The position numbers and the translations under genes were made by a program. Positions 1-14,655 of a DNA stretch of 64,000 nt are shown piece after piece (the first letter of the stretch is position 1; the number at the start of each line of letters is the position of its first letter). This DNA is from Camarhynchus parvulus (Eukaryota > Chordata > Aves > Passeriformes > Thraupidae): NCBI RefSeq assembly GCF_901933205.1, contig NC_044574.1, positions 45,727,609-45,791,608 of the forward strand, read 5' to 3'. Under the pieces are notes generated by a model that saw only the letters and a list, made by a program, of their open reading frames with translations, was not told where the DNA came from and ran no database searches.

Positions 1-136
1 GATCGATTTTTTCCCTGAATGTTTAGAGATATACCACTGCAAATACATTGGAAAAAGATGGAGTGGAGCATTCGGACTTGCCTCCCGCAGCTGCTCCTCT
101 CCCCAGAGCAGTTTGGAGGTTCAGCCAGCCCAGCCC

Positions 137-176
137 CACGTGGCTCACGTGCATGTGGCCACGCTGTTTACAAACA
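137..176 (+). promoter_or_regulatory. E-box pair plus forkhead-like 12-mer (copy A)
   Basis: CACGTG occurs at 137-142 and 146-151, followed by TGTTTACAAACA at 165-176. The 12-mer contains a forkhead-type TGTTTAC core. The same combination recurs at 1956-1994. Regulatory activity is not shown by sequence alone. Confidence 0.3.
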
Positions 177-1824
177 CCCTCCTGGGTGTCACCAGCGCCG
201 CTGGGTGCCACACTGCAGCTTGTGAGAGCTCCTGTGTTTCACCCGCGGTCTTGGCTGCTTGCAGCAGTCATGGCTGAAGGCAGGGCTCTGATGGGCTGTG
301 GAGCCTGCTAGCTTGTTCAGGTTTACTCATTTTACATTTAAGCAATACTCAGGCCAGGGGTTTAGAGCAAGGTTGTCCACAGTGAGTCAAAAATAGAAAC
401 TTCATTGCTTGATAGCGTAGTAGCACTGGAGAGCACTAGCTGATGTACACACAAGTGTGAGGAAGGTACTTTTCTGCTTTCCAGAAACGCTACTAAGGAA
501 TTGGGTAACGTTTACGGTAGGGCAGGATTTCAAAAAGCCTGTGGAAATGAATGGACACTTTTATTTTTTTCATTTCCCACTAACAAACCAGGGACCAAGT
601 CTTGTCCAGGTTTAAGAGATGGGGCTCAACAAAACACAAATAATTCAGAGCAGCTAGTATTTAAAACCAGAGTTGCATTGTCACTCCGAGAAGACTGCCT
701 TAGTTCTGCTTTGTTTTAGCAGGCCACTGGCATACAGTAAGAAAGAGGTTTGAACAGCTGTGTGTTGCAGCTTTAAATGGCCTCCTATAGCTGAGGTACA
801 AAAAGACAAAGCCTGTTTCTTTCCAGCTGCCCAGCTAACATTGTATTCACTTACTTTTTCTACTCTCCTCACCAGTTCAGAGTTCAAGGACTCATATATC
901 TACCATACCTTGAGTTCAGATAATAAGACATAACTACATGGAGGGAAACAAACAGAAAAGTTCCCATTCTTCAAATATGAGCACTTTTTCTGTACTCGTT
1001 CTCCTGTTTTGTTTCAGGGTGTGCACAGTTTATTTTTCTCCTTTTGTTTTACTCTCCCTCCCCGCACCCCCTCCTGCTCACCCTCTGCTGCGAGCACACC
1101 CTCTTCCAGCCTCCTCTGGCTTGGCCGGCCAAGAAGTGCAGACTCAGCAGAGACTGGTAACACTTTAACTCTTTGTCCTATTCTCAGCTCCCCCAGGAAA
1201 GGTCAAAGCAAATGACACTTACAGCTGCGCTTGAAACAAAGCCCCTACAATGGAGAGGGACATTGACCACAGACTGTTCCCCCTGTCACATGTTTTGGGT
1301 TTTTTTTCCTTGAAGCATATAAAGTGTGTGGCCAGCATGAGATGAAACTTTGCACAGGTTTGGGTGGCTGAATCTGCTTATTTCTCGTTAAGAGGAAATT
1401 AAAGGCTCGTGACTTTTGTTTGTACTGGCCATATCATGCAACTTCTACTGATAAACAGAAATAATTTAGGAGGTACTTCCTCAAATGCCTGAAACATGGT
1501 CTTAATTTCATCAGTGCAAAGCCAGCAAAAAGCTATTACAGACACGAAGTCTCTGTTATGTGTCTTTGAAGTAATTTTGGAAACTTTGGCAATGTGTCCT
1601 TATACAGTTCTTTTCCCTAAGAGTCACAGTTTTGCATTGTGTTCTGGGACCATGTGGGCTCCAATTTTAGTGACTTAGGGCAGAAAGGAGTCCTATTTTT
1701 CTTAAGAACAATTCAGCACTGCCATTTGCTTACACTGACAGACAAACCTGCGGGGCCACCATCAACACTAGCACACATCCACGTGTGCTACGTACAGGAA
1801 AAGGTTCCCACCTGCCCTTCAAAC

Positions 1825-1915
1825 ACCGCGCCGTGGTGGCTCCCAGGGCTGCGCGGGGCGTGCGCCAGCTGGGGCGCTGGTTGGCGTAGCGACATCACCC
1901 TGGCGCCAAGCTTTA
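1825..1915. other. Small CpG-rich islet
   Basis: About eleven CpG dinucleotides fall in roughly 90 bp (ACCGCGCCG, GCGCGGGGCG, GGCGCT and others) inside CpG-poor DNA. It is too short for a standard CpG island. It might mark a minor promoter, an enhancer or an upstream noncoding exon, but nothing else supports this. Confidence 0.4.
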
Positions 1916-1955
1916 CCTCTTGGCTTTGGCACTCCAGGTCATGCTGGTGTCTCGC

Positions 1956-1994
1956 CACGTGCTTACACGCACATGGCAGCAGTGTTTACAAACA
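1956..1994 (+). promoter_or_regulatory. E-box plus forkhead-like 12-mer (copy B)
   Basis: CACGTG at 1956-1961 is followed after 21 bp by TGTTTACAAACA at 1983-1994. In copy A the gap between the first CACGTG and the same 12-mer is 22 bp. The intervening bases also align in part, suggesting a diverged duplicate. Confidence 0.3.
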
Positions 1995-4900
1995 TGACCC
2001 CAGAACTCTTCCAGGCAGTTATGAAAGAGCAGCGAGTGCCACATCCCGCGCCAGGCTGACCTAGATCGCCAGCGCTGGGAACGAACAGCGAGGCGCTCGT
2101 ACCCACACAGGCTCTGAGAGACGTTCAAAGCAGATGATTTTGCTTCCAAACTGTTTGGAAGTATCATTGCCACCATGAGAGCGTTTTCCACCATAAACTA
2201 AAAATAGCTACTATTAACTAGCAGGAGCGGTGGGTAAGTGATTCAGCAACTCAGGGATAGAAGTGACTGTATTCTTCGGCACTCTGAGTCTGTTTCTGCA
2301 CCAAACTAACTCAGCACATAAAATTCTTACAATGGGAAGGAAATGCAAAGCTGGATTACTTTGGCTAAAAGAAAAGAACACTGCACGATCATGTATTTCC
2401 TGATTGACAGTTCCTTTTTTATTCCTTTATTAACATTTGCACTCAGGCACTAATGAATGCTTTGTAGTCAGGCTGTGACCATCCATTTAGGAAAAAGATG
2501 CCTTAGTAATTTCAAATTAAACACTTCCATCTACAAAACATGAATACCACTATATGGCTGATTTGGTTTTTTGACATGGGCCTTTAGAAAAAAAAAGCAT
2601 AACAGAAATGCTGCTTCAGCAAATTAAGCACTGAGTGTTCAACTGTCAAATGTCCATGTTTTATCTTCACACATATTTTTTTTACAGTACACATCTACTG
2701 AAAAAAAAGAAAGCATTCCTTCCTCATTGTTGAAGCTCTTAAAAGAAGTTTGTATTGTACGTCAAAGTACTCCAAAGCAGCTTGCTTTCTAGAAGTTAGC
2801 AGTTTATAGTAGAGTGGAGTACATGATCCAACAATTCATTTTTGACAGATTCTAGCATTTTTGAAGTTGTCTCAGAAATACACGTGTGGAGGAAGACAGG
2901 TACTATAACTGTGAGTGATTGCTTAAGATAATCAGAGTTTCCTTGAAAAAGCTGCAAAATGAGCAAAAATAACCCATCCTTGCTAGAAATCACTTCCAGT
3001 TTTCACTTTTGGAATTGAAGAATTTAATCTCAGCTTTGCAAAAGCCTCCTAAATGATGAAAAATTATTTTCCTCCTCCTAAATAGAAAGTTTGGCTTTTC
3101 AGAAGCAGATGAGATGATAAAAAGATAGTAGTTCTATTGTAATATGTCACAATGTTTGTAAATATCATAATGATAAAACCTGTAGAAAGACACACTATGA
3201 GCTTCTCCATGCCTCTTCTGCAATACAGTCCAATCCCATTACTGAATAAAATTTTTCTAGGTATAGATGTCATCTTTTCCAACCATACCCATGGCAGCTC
3301 TACATTAGAGTTGTCAAAATTCCTGCAAAGTTTCTTTGCTATGTAAGCAAATGAAACGAGAGAGGGTGACACGTGTTCACTCTGGCTTGGTCACTAGCTC
3401 ATTTCATGTGGTCTCTGATAGCTCTAACCTGAGCTGGGGAACTGCTCTGCAAGTCAGCCCCTGACCCATTGCCAGTTTTGTCCAGTCTCCTAACTATTTT
3501 TAATCTTGTATTTAGAACGTAAGCAAACATCCTTGGTCAGTTATTGTTGTCTTTTCACTGCTGAATGTTCATTACACTGTATATAATAGACCTAGAAATA
3601 AGAATGGAAGTACTGAAAATAGGTCACTGCTGTGTTCCTATTTAAGAGCTCTTTGTAGCATTTCTCCTGCCTGAGGAAAGCAAATCCTCCTTACTGTGAA
3701 ACTGTACAAGTATGGGCAGAGTGGGAGAATGGAGAATTAGAGCCTTAGTGTAAAGTCATCCCTTAGTGTATATAGCTTTCCTCTTGGGTACATCATTGTA
3801 CATCCTCTGGAGTCTTTCTTCAGAAACCCTAAAGCACTTTTTAAATTGTTCTGAAACAGCAGAGAGTACTGAGGCTTTACAAGGACTAGATTATTGGTAT
3901 TTATGATGTCTGTGGGCTTTACCAGTACATTTAATTTAACCAGTGTAATGACTATACAGATACACAAATTCTGTCTGGTGAATCTCTTACTCAGAGAATG
4001 TTCTTATTGTTTATAATACTTTCTTACACTATATGAAGAGCTTCTTTTAGTCACCCAATGAAGAGAATATTAGGGAAGAAGTGCTGCTTATGATGAAATT
4101 TATTTTATTTGATGTTTTTAGCTGGGGGCAGGAGGTAAGGGAACAGTGTAAGATTACCATTGTATGCTACAGGGTGAATGCCGCCATTGTGTCAGTTTAG
4201 ATGAGTATCTCAAAATAAATACAGACTCTCTCATGGGTTTGTCCTCTAGGTAAAAAAGCAGTGGAAACCTTGTTTAACAAGTTCAGCAAAAGGCACACCT
4301 AAAGTTTAATTATGTCTTCAGATGCACAGGTACAAGTCTTACTAAAGAGTTTTACTCAACTCCCAAAGAACAGACTTAGGACTTTTGATTTTTCTTATAC
4401 TTAGATGGGTTGATCTACAGTCATGACAGTGCACAGTTTGGGGAAGAAAATCTCTTGGCATAATAAACAACTATTCCCAGCCACAGGTCTCTCTGCCACC
4501 CAGGTGTGTGGGAGAGAGCAAGAGATTATTCACCAGTTCATATTTTTCACTCAATACTCCTCTTTCCTCACCACTCTGAAAAGCCAATCTACCAAAAAAA
4601 GCAGGGGAAGATGGACAAGAGATGAAACAACACTTCTGGTATTTACCTGAGGGTTCTGTATTAATGTCTCTTCGAGTTGGGAATCTTGGATAGGATCTGA
4701 ATTGCACATCAATTGTGCTCCAAAAGTTGAAGCACTGAATGAGGCAGTGAGAGGACTTCCTGACCTAGGAGGCAGACAGACGGGTCAAATTGTTCCTCTT
4801 ACTCATTGTTTTCTTAGCAGAAGATGGTTCCTTAACAGACCAACTGCTTATTGGTTTTGTGCACAGAGAATAAAATGTACAGAATACTTGCTGGACAGTA

Positions 4901-7900
4901 CATTAAGTTACACTAACAACTGCCTGTAGCACTCAAAGGCAAGGTGGGAATATTCAACAGGCCTCCTAAATAGCATAAACCACTGGCAGAAAGTGTTTCC
5001 CATCACCCTACTTAAAAACAACAAGTCCTGTAAATTCAAGAGTCATAAGAACTATAATATGTGAATAAGAGAACAAAACCAATGAAAGGAACAAGGAGCA
5101 TTTCAGATTTTCTACAGTACTGAGGAAAAGTGCCCAGAGATGTTCTTAGGAAAGCACGAAAATCCCCCTTATAGAGTGAATTTAAAAAAACAAAAGATGG
5201 CTGAGCCATACCAGCAATGGCTCTTCTTCATATACACAGGATTAAACCAGTGAGGTGCTGAGGTTTCTTCCCGTGTCTTTCAGTCCTACAAGAAACACTA
5301 CTGTGCTTTGCCCACCAGCCTGGCTTTGGCCATGGCCAACCCTAAAGCTTCAAAATATGACAAAAGCCCTATTTCTAGTAGTCAAGTTATATATCAATGA
5401 AAGAAAGCAACTGCATATATTTAACAGCCAAGCTGCAGAAACCCTGATTCATTAATTCAACAGAGATACACCAGAAGCAGCAAAATCAGACCATCTCTTC
5501 TACTCATGTTTCACTATCCTGGCCTTTTTCTTTTTTTTTCCTTGATTTTTTTTATCCTTGCTGCAGCTCCACAAACATGGACTATGGTTGTCTCAAGAAT
5601 AGCAATTTCCGTGAAGTGTCATGCAAAAAAATGTCATGTTTCAGTGTAAAGTTTTGATGTTGACAATTTGAGTTAGTTTAATTTTGAGGGGAAGAGTGGC
5701 CAGTATCTTTCCTTTATGAACTCCTTTTTGGCCTATTCAAACTTGCTTGCACCCTTATCCAGGAAAATTCTCATCAGGATGTACAGCCTTTCCCTGTACC
5801 AGTGCACAGCAGTAAGAAAGATGGACAAGCTGCTCCTAAAAGTTGTATGAAATAGTCATGGAAGGACCATTTGTTCCATCTTCTTCTCCCAAGTCAGCCA
5901 AATCATAAAACTGGCACTTTTGATAAATAGGTGGATAATCTGCTATAGAAGACCTCTGCTAATAGAGATTCTGTACTCTTCCAGGTCTTCTCATTTTGAT
6001 GAACATTTTTGCCTTTTGGACAGATAAAGCATGCTAGTTGAAGCCCTGCCAAGGCTTAAGAAGAAAAGTAACTTAATGTCTGACAAAGCCACAAAAAAGA
6101 GCCTGTGCAAAATTTGTCTTTTTTCTCAAAAATGTTGACAAAACTGCTCAGCTTGATGTTCACTCTTAACTTCAGGAACTCCTGTTCCTCATTCAGTGTT
6201 TTTGCTCATGATTGTTCCTGCCTTGAGACATTGCCCTCAGGCTACCAATAAAAGGAACATACTAAGAACTTCAGAGGAACAGCTAGTGTGTGAAAGAGAG
6301 AAGTTGGTGTCATCAAGGAGTAGGAACTGCATAGTGTAGGGATCTTAAGTAATCACACGTTTTTGTGAGGGTCTGGTGATGCATCAGAATGTGATGGTGA
6401 TCCATCAGCATTTCTTGGCCAAGGACCATGCCTGTGTTATCTGGGCACACTGCTGCTTTTCTCTGCATGATGCAAAGAGTTCCCTGCCATAGAAGAAGAT
6501 CTGGACAATACAATGAACAGCTTAAGTGTAGGCACTTGCTCAATGTCGCAGTAAAGAGAAGTAGGAAAAACAGATGAACACAGTACTTAATCTTAGCAGT
6601 ATGTATGGCTTTGTTAAACTGTAGTGAATGAAGACAGAGAATGCAAAACACTAGAAAATATTTCTCTTGAGCTGTAGTGCCAGAGGTGTATGGTTTGACC
6701 ATGGGAAAATCTGACTTCCCCTCCTCTTTCTTGTTCCAGTGGGATTTTCAGATGAAATTGGCAAATTATGAGTGTTCCCATGTACTCTGACTCCAAATAC
6801 AATAGCTTGTGCTGGGTCAGGGCCTCAAAACAGGCAGCACAGAATGAGGGAGCAGGAAGTAGAGCACAGTGAAAGTAACTCTGGAGTGTGAGCTAGATAA
6901 CATACACTCAAGACAGAGAAGGGCTCTGAGGAGCTACCTTTGGCTTTCTAGCACAATCTGAAGAAAAACAGTATTTAAAGAAGGTAGCAGCCAGCATACT
7001 TCAAATTGCTGAAAGGAAACAAAGAGAGCGGGTGTGCTTAATCTAAAGACCTTGCCATCACAGCCTGTCACTTAAGCAGGTTCTTTTGTAAGCAGCAGAC
7101 ATTTCTGTGAATTAGGACCATGTCTAGGCTTCTGCTCCTTAAGGATACAGTCTATAGGGGGTTTAAGTCTCATGGTTTTGGCTATCAGCTGGAGGTCGGC
7201 TGAATGTATTACTGAGTGATTATACATTTCTCTGAGGCATTTGGCCTTTAGCAGACCATGATAAAAGCAGACAGTTGTTTGCTTCAGTGTGGCACTTCTC
7301 AGCTGCTGCTGGCTGTTTCCCTGTGAGCTCCTTCCTCTAAAGACTTCGCCACAGTATGCCTGAGAGTACCACTGCAGCAAAAACAGGGTCCAGAAAATCT
7401 CTTATCAGAAACATGTACAGACTGTCAGACTACCCCAAGAAGCTATTTTCTTCATTTTTTCGTTTTTGCAACATCCCAGAGAGTTGTAGTTTATGTCACC
7501 AGCAGCAAGTGTGGCCATTTCCACAGTTCTTTGTAAAGCAGTGGCACGAACTGTTAAATTATCTAAAAAGAGCAAACAAGTGTTGGGGTTTTTTCAAAGA
7601 TTAGATTGAAGGAACAGGAAAAAGATCTCTCTCTTAGCTTTTTCCTTTTGTTTCTAGTTTCAATATTTAATGAACATATGATATCGTTTTAAGCTAGTCC
7701 TGATGGTCTTGTGAAGTTAGTATTTAAAGCAGATGGCTGCAGTGCTTTAATAAGGTGGTTACTATAGAAACACAGCACTGTGAAAGCAAGAGTTACTGTA
7801 ATGCATGGTTCCCTCACTAAACATTTTAAAGACTCCTGATCTACATGTAGCAGGCCCAAAGAATACTAACCAAGAAATGGAAAAGAGAGATAATATGCCC

Positions 7901-9508
7901 GGAGTATTTACTTTAGCAGGGGTCCACTTTAACTTAGCTGGATAGCTAACATTTTTGTGGCTTGCTAAAGAGCTGCTTGAAACAACATGAAACATGCGAG
8001 GAGAGATAAGCACAAATATTGATGGAGGAGATGACTGTGGGCAGGAGACAGATCGTTTCAGTTATCTTTTTTTAGAAGGCATGTTGGACTCAAACATTAA
8101 CACAAACAAATTTAAAAATGCAAAACACTCCCAAACAGCTAGCTAATACACCTAAATATTTACTTCATAATCCTTGGGCTTTTTGTTTACTTCATCCTTG
8201 CATATCTAATGTTGCCTATCAACACACTTGTTGCAGCCTAATGCATGGGGAAGGACTCATCATGTGCTTTCAAGGATTTGGGCTTTTTATTACTGCCTCT
8301 GGTTTTCTTTCTTTTGCCAAAATTGTTTTAACCCGAAAGTACCTAAATTCCTCTGCATATGCCAAAGGCTATGACACAGACTTTAGAAATCCTTTTAAAA
8401 TGTTAATTATATATATGAATATGATTTGAACTATTTGAGGGGGTAAATAGCAGTCCTTTTGGAAGGGTTACAGGTTCTGTGTTCAGAACTGAGCAGGAAA
8501 GTGCTACCTCATCTGATTGTGTCCTTCCCTCCAGGGAATTTACAAGTAGTTTTCAGCAGTCTCAGAGGGTGAGTACACGGAGATATTGGTTGGAGAACTG
8601 TAGAGACTGTGAAGCAAAGAAGGTTTCAAAGCAACACTGGATGTAAAGATAGCACTTGTGAGAAATAAACATCCTCTCATACAATCTGGGCATCCTGCAG
8701 AAACTCCTGTCTTGCACTATAGTCAGCAACAGTGCTGACCTGGACAAGGTTCAGAGGGAACTGGAAACAACCAAGGCCTTTTCTATGTTTTATCCTTTCT
8801 TTTGTTTCTTTCTATTCTCCTAAACTCAGCAGGTATTTGTGCTTGCATGTTTTCTGCTTCCCTCTGTACCTTAAAACACCTAAACTGGGCCGGTTCTGTT
8901 GCAGGGTTTGCCTCTGTTAGGAAGCCGAACATCATTTTAAAAGCAAGAAGGGAAAAAAACCCTGTGAGAAACACTCAACTAATAGGGTTTTCCTCTACCC
9001 TGAGACTTAAATTCTCTCATCAGTTCCTGTTTCTGTATGGTCATATCTGATTCCTTTATGGGCTTTTTCTATGACTTAAAACTTTCAGAGAAGGAAAACC
9101 ACATGTGATCTAAAACACCTCTCACTTTTCTGCCTTGTCACTATGACCCTTGCCACTGTCATCCTCTACACACCAGTCAAGGTACATCGTACCTACTTTG
9201 CTCTGTCCTTTAGTTTCTTTCCTTGCAAACATCCCCTGTTGTATACCCCATCCCACTTATGAGGCTTAGCCTGCCTCATTGCTCTTTATTGCTCTGTATT
9301 TCTCTCATGCCTGTGAAGTATTACTGTGAGCAGCACTGCCCACAGCTTTGCAAGTTTAGCAAGTCTAGAAGTCAGAGGTATTCCCTGCTCTACTTTACAT
9401 ACTGTCTGCTTTGGTTTTGATGTATTTACAGTGCAGCAGTAGAGCTATAGACAGATACTCAGAAACAGGTATCAAGCCCTTATCATGATGCTCACTGTTT
9501 AAATAATC

Positions 9509-9562
9509 CTTCAGTACAGCATTCAAGGATCTGGGCTTCAGTACAGCATTCAAGGATTTGGG
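9509..9562 (+). repeat. 27-bp tandem duplication
   Basis: Two adjacent 27-bp copies (9509-9535 and 9536-9562) begin CTTCAGTACAGCATTCAAGG and differ at one base (C or T near the end). The near identity suggests a recent slippage or duplication event. Confidence 0.95.
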
Positions 9563-10466
9563 CATCCTCATCTCTGAGGATGACGAAGCTTATCCTCAGA
9601 CTATCTCCACGTGCACTTACAGGTACATTAAACACACAGGCACAGCACACAAAACCAGAGATCTCTGTCTCTGTTTTCATAACAGGAATATTTTTAGGCA
9701 TGACAGATACTATGAAGGAACTCTGCCTGGCTGCACTCAGGATAGATAGGCAGGCTATTTTAGGTTATTACATAGCAGTTCTTAAAAAAGAAAGCTTTGT
9801 AACTTGCAGGCAAAAGCTGAGGGAAATCTGTCCCTCAGACACCAACAAAAGGAGCCCTAGGGGAATGGGTAGCCCTGTGCTCTGCATGAAGATTTAGTCC
9901 TGGACCCACTTGGTGACCTCAGAAGGACTTGTGTGATCCATGAGCACCTGTTTCCAGTTCTGGCCTTTGTCTGCTGCTCAAAGTAGGATTGTAGTACTGA
10001 AAAGCTTTTTCCCCCCTTTCATTAAAAAGAACATGAATGCTTTTCCACAGTGGTGATTATTTAATCTCACAAATAATGTCACTGACTGCAGTGAGATCAC
10101 ATGGGAGAACTTACATGCATCCATGGAAGAACTCACTCTATAGCCCTTTGGGAAGAACAATATAACAGTGAGGGAAGCCAAAAGGGCATTTTATATCCTT
10201 CCAGTATCTAAGAGGAGGCCCCCTAGCTCAGCAGATGCATGAAGACATGCCTGTGGTATATAAATAGCAGATAAATACTTTTTCTGTATAATTTGTTAAT
10301 TGTTTTTAAGTGCAAATACTGGGTAGAGGTGCAAAGCTTGGAAGTATATTGAGTGAGATGGTATAAAGTTGGGAAAATCCTTCACCCTAGACCTTACATT
10401 TCTGCTTTTATGGTAGAATATGAGTCAGAAGAGGCAGAAAGCTCTTTGTAGGAAGATAACACTAGA

Positions 10467-10490
10467 AAACAAACAAACAAACAAACAAAA
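10467..10490 (+). repeat. (AAAC)n simple repeat
   Basis: About five AAAC units end in an A-rich run. It is low-complexity noncoding sequence. Confidence 0.85.
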
Positions 10491-13400
10491 AAACCCCAAA
10501 CCCATGCTTAGTATGGCTTGCAATAGAAACATTCTGTCACTTGTCTGTGGTGGCAGTGGCTTATCTTTCACACAAGCAGAAGCAGAAAAAAGTCTGGTGA
10601 TCACAGCCTCTGGGAGATTATCTCATAGCACTATCTGGGTTAGTCCTAAAGGGCTGGAAACCTTTTACATTGATGCAGTCATAATTAAATGTGATCCAAT
10701 TGCATTTGTGGAATTAACTAATCACCAGTATGAGTAAGGGGCTCACAAGTCAGCCAGAAGTTACTCTGGGAAAACCTCTGTGGGTTAAACTGAAAGCTCT
10801 TGAGAAATGTTGATATTTAAATGGCAAAAACAGTAGCTCAAGAACACGGGGAATAAGCAACTCTGCTTCTAACATTTCCTGGCATATGACAGTTTTGAAA
10901 AGGGGATTACTCTAAACAAAATTCTCAGTCTCACGTATGTTCATAGCTTTAATTAGACGAAGCGTAGATGGAAATTCACAGTCTGCTTAACCTATTTAAA
11001 TCTCTCTGATATGTTCCCTTTGCACACCTGTTTGAAATAAAGTGTGAGTGGAAAGAATAACCTCACAGTGCTCTTTCAGGCTTTTATTGTACAAGATAGG
11101 TGGCTTTGTCTGCCTGAGTTGCCTTATTTCCTTAGTATTTAGAGTATTTTTTAGTAGACAACTAGGATCTGTGTGTGGAGAATGCTTGTTGGTGGGTGCA
11201 GCAGGAAACTGCAAGGAGCAGGTTACAAGAGGATACTGTAACCTAAGTAGCGTGAAGACTCCACTAGCTAAGTCTCATAAATGTCCACGATCATGTGCAA
11301 CTAATATATAATCCTGTCCCAGTTCTGCCTGTAAATTATATTTTCTTCAGTAAAACTACATTGTTCATTCTTTCAAAACCACAAATTTGAATGTTACAAG
11401 CTAAGGGAGGGGGTTACTGCTGGTCAGCAGGGGCTACTTTCATAGGTTAAAGTGTGAATATCAAGTCTCTATATGTGATTTTACATTAGCTTTTCAAATG
11501 TGTTTGCTAAAGGGGATGTTAGGCCTGCTTAATTTTGAACAAAACATATGTAAAGGGGCTGAAGATCCTTACTACAAAATATAAAATCACTATTGTGTGG
11601 TAAAATTAAAGTGGCTGCTGGCAGATGCCAGCATCATAAGGATTACACAGCTGTACCCACCACACCTATCAGCCTGACCGAGGAGACCACAACCTGCAAA
11701 CTATGTTCTGAATTACAGGGGTTGCATATGTGCTGACACTCGTTTTAAACCAAAATTCTAAAAAGACCTTCTCACAAGAAGATGTAACCACATGAGAAGA
11801 CTCTTGATTTATTAAAAAAAAGAAAAAAGTATGCTCTGTGAAAGTCCCTGCCACACCCCCATTAAAATGGTGCTTTTTTGAACTTCATTCTAAACTCACT
11901 GAAGTGAGTGAAAAGTGAGTGAGAGAAATCTAATTTCAGTGATCTTGGGATCATATCTTAAAGTTTAATTGAACAAATGCTGACCAAGTGCCCAGGTATA
12001 AGGCTATGAAGAACTACATCAACTTTTCATTAGAAAGCTTGCATTAAATTCCCACCAAATTGAATTGTATTTCTAATGAGCTCACCAACCTTTGGGATCA
12101 AAGTTCCTGATGATTTATATTTTAGCAGCAAGCTTGCCTGAACACTTGAGTATTCTGGGGTTTTTGCCTGCTGACTTCTCCCCTTCTCCCTCCCCCTTAT
12201 TTACTCTGTTCTTTTCCTATCAGTATGTGCCACTGTACTGTACATGGTGCAGTTACATTAGCATTTATCTGATGGAGCTGAAAGCCTAGATCTTTCTCTG
12301 TAACTTTTGTGAGCCAAACTTTAAAAGCTTCTCCTTCTCCTCCCCCTCCCAGATCCCTGCAGGGAAGAAGCAATATGAACAAGAACATGCACAGATCTCT
12401 CAAGAATACAAATTATGTTCTGCACAGAGAGTTGGCTCATGCATGTCAATTACTTGTTATAAAGAATAAAACATTCACCTATAGTTAACCTTTAGAGGGA
12501 ATGGAAAACACAAAGTTATTGCTTGCTATATGCTTTTTACTGAAGTGGCAACTGGCAGAATGAACTGTGAAGGGGGAAAAAAGTTGCTCTAGAGGATTCT
12601 GGGAGAGTAATTTTGAAGCAGCAGAGAGAAAGTCTTGCAGCAAAGGACAAAATTGATTTGTTGCCAGGGTGTGCAGCATGAGAAGAAGAGACATGCTCAG
12701 CAGTGGTGCTTAATTGTCCTTTTTATACTCACTGCACTGTGTGTAGTCAGGAGGAAAAAAAAAGAAAGCCCAATCCTGAGTAAAATAATGGAAATGCAGA
12801 GGAGTTCGGCCTGCCTGATCCAATGGACCTGCTTAAGCTCCTTGCTTATGTGTGTTACTAAAACACCTGTGGTCACTAGAAGATGTGCCATGAATTATTT
12901 ACCATACTTGTTTCTGGTGTATCTATCAGTAGGTGCCTTTTCAAAATGCTTTTGCTTTTTCATTTTTGCCCGCTATTGCACGTTCTCAAAGCAGTAGTAT
13001 CTTCAGGAGAAGACTGCATTGGCCTGTAGTGGCACAGTTGTAAGCCTGTCACTCTCATTAGACAGGATCAGCATACTCCATGACTTACTAATGTAAATAT
13101 ATGGAAAAGTATAATTAGTAGGGCAGAAAGAAGAGAAATTGCTTGGCCAAAGTGAAAGCATCAGAGCTGATGGACAAGGTAGTGAGTAACAAACCTACTG
13201 AGAAACAACCTACTGAAATCAAATAAACTTTTTTTATGAAGATGCAAAACCACAATTAGAGTACCTAAGCTTGATTCTTTTTATCCTCCACTATTAATAA
13301 ATTGGACCTCATTCACTTCTACCCTTGCCTCAAGTCCATGCTCCTCCACACTGCTAGGGAGAACAGACTCACACCCTTCACACTGAAGTGTTGTGCTATA

Positions 13401-14655
13401 GACTTCTTCATACATTGCAAGGACCAAAATACCCACTACAGTTTAGTGGATAAAATAAGCTTCTTAGGGCACTCTAGAAGCTACAGATGAATACTATGGG
13501 TTTTTTTTAATAATAGAAATATGTCCTTGGGATCTTTCTGGTGCCTGTGTATGGGTATAAATTCTGGTTTCATAACAGAAGCCAAAGGCTTCTCTGTTCA
13601 CAGTTTAGACCCGAGTAGGAAGTTGACGTGTGAGGTAATTTAGTAGTCTAGATCCTGACCTGATGATGTGTACCTCAAAAGCCACGAGGAGTAGTTCATC
13701 TCCACACTTGCTTCAGACACTCACATTCCTGACAGAGAGAGGCTGGTGCATAACTGTAATACTATCCTTGGTGACAGTCAGGTGATGGGGTTGTGTCTGG
13801 GATTGCTCAGGTCTTTATATGACGCTTGACTTATGGTCACCTTCTGGAGGTGAAAGCAGAGCACTTAAGCCAGGCATCCAACTAGACCATCAGGATGTAA
13901 AGGGGTACAGGAACTACATTAAGTCATTCCTGGTTTGTTTGGGGTGGAAGGTGTTAATCGAGGGCATTTCCTTCTTTGGGAAATGGGTACTTGCAATAGA
14001 AAGCTATTTTTAGTCACTCTGTGCTCCAGGAGTTGATACACAGAGCCTTGACCTGTCTGCTGATAACACATTACCTCATTTGCAGCTTCACTGCTGACGT
14101 GTGCTCCACCATGTCCTTGCCTGAACCTGGCAGGCACCATGTGGTACAGTTGTCATGGCATTGTCTGAAGCATTCAGCTGCAGAGAGGAGGCTGCTACAT
14201 TTCAAACCGATGCAGAAACCCCAAATAAATTCTCAGCAGCAATATATCTTAACAGAAACACTTGAGGGGCAGGCTGACATCTGTGTTATACCAGGAAGAT
14301 CTGGAATACTACCATTTTACAGGAGTGCAGTAACAGCCTCACTGTGTAATGCCATTGCTCAGACCTTGAGCCAAAAGTCAACCAGCACAACTGCTGAAAT
14401 CAGGGCAGTTACCCTGACCCATAGCAGTGCAACACCTGCCCTCGTCTCCGCTATTTCTTGCAAAATACCAGATATTTTTGGCCAAAGCTAACAGGGCATC
14501 CTCAGCAAGCGTTCAGTCTCCGTAAAAAGCTTGTCACAAACAGTGAGTGGCTACCCAACAGACTGCCTTCCTCCTCTCTGCCAGGTTTTCACTGCTGCCA
14601 GCACAACGCCACATCCATCTGGACAGGCAGACAAGTCACACTCCCTTTGGAGGCA

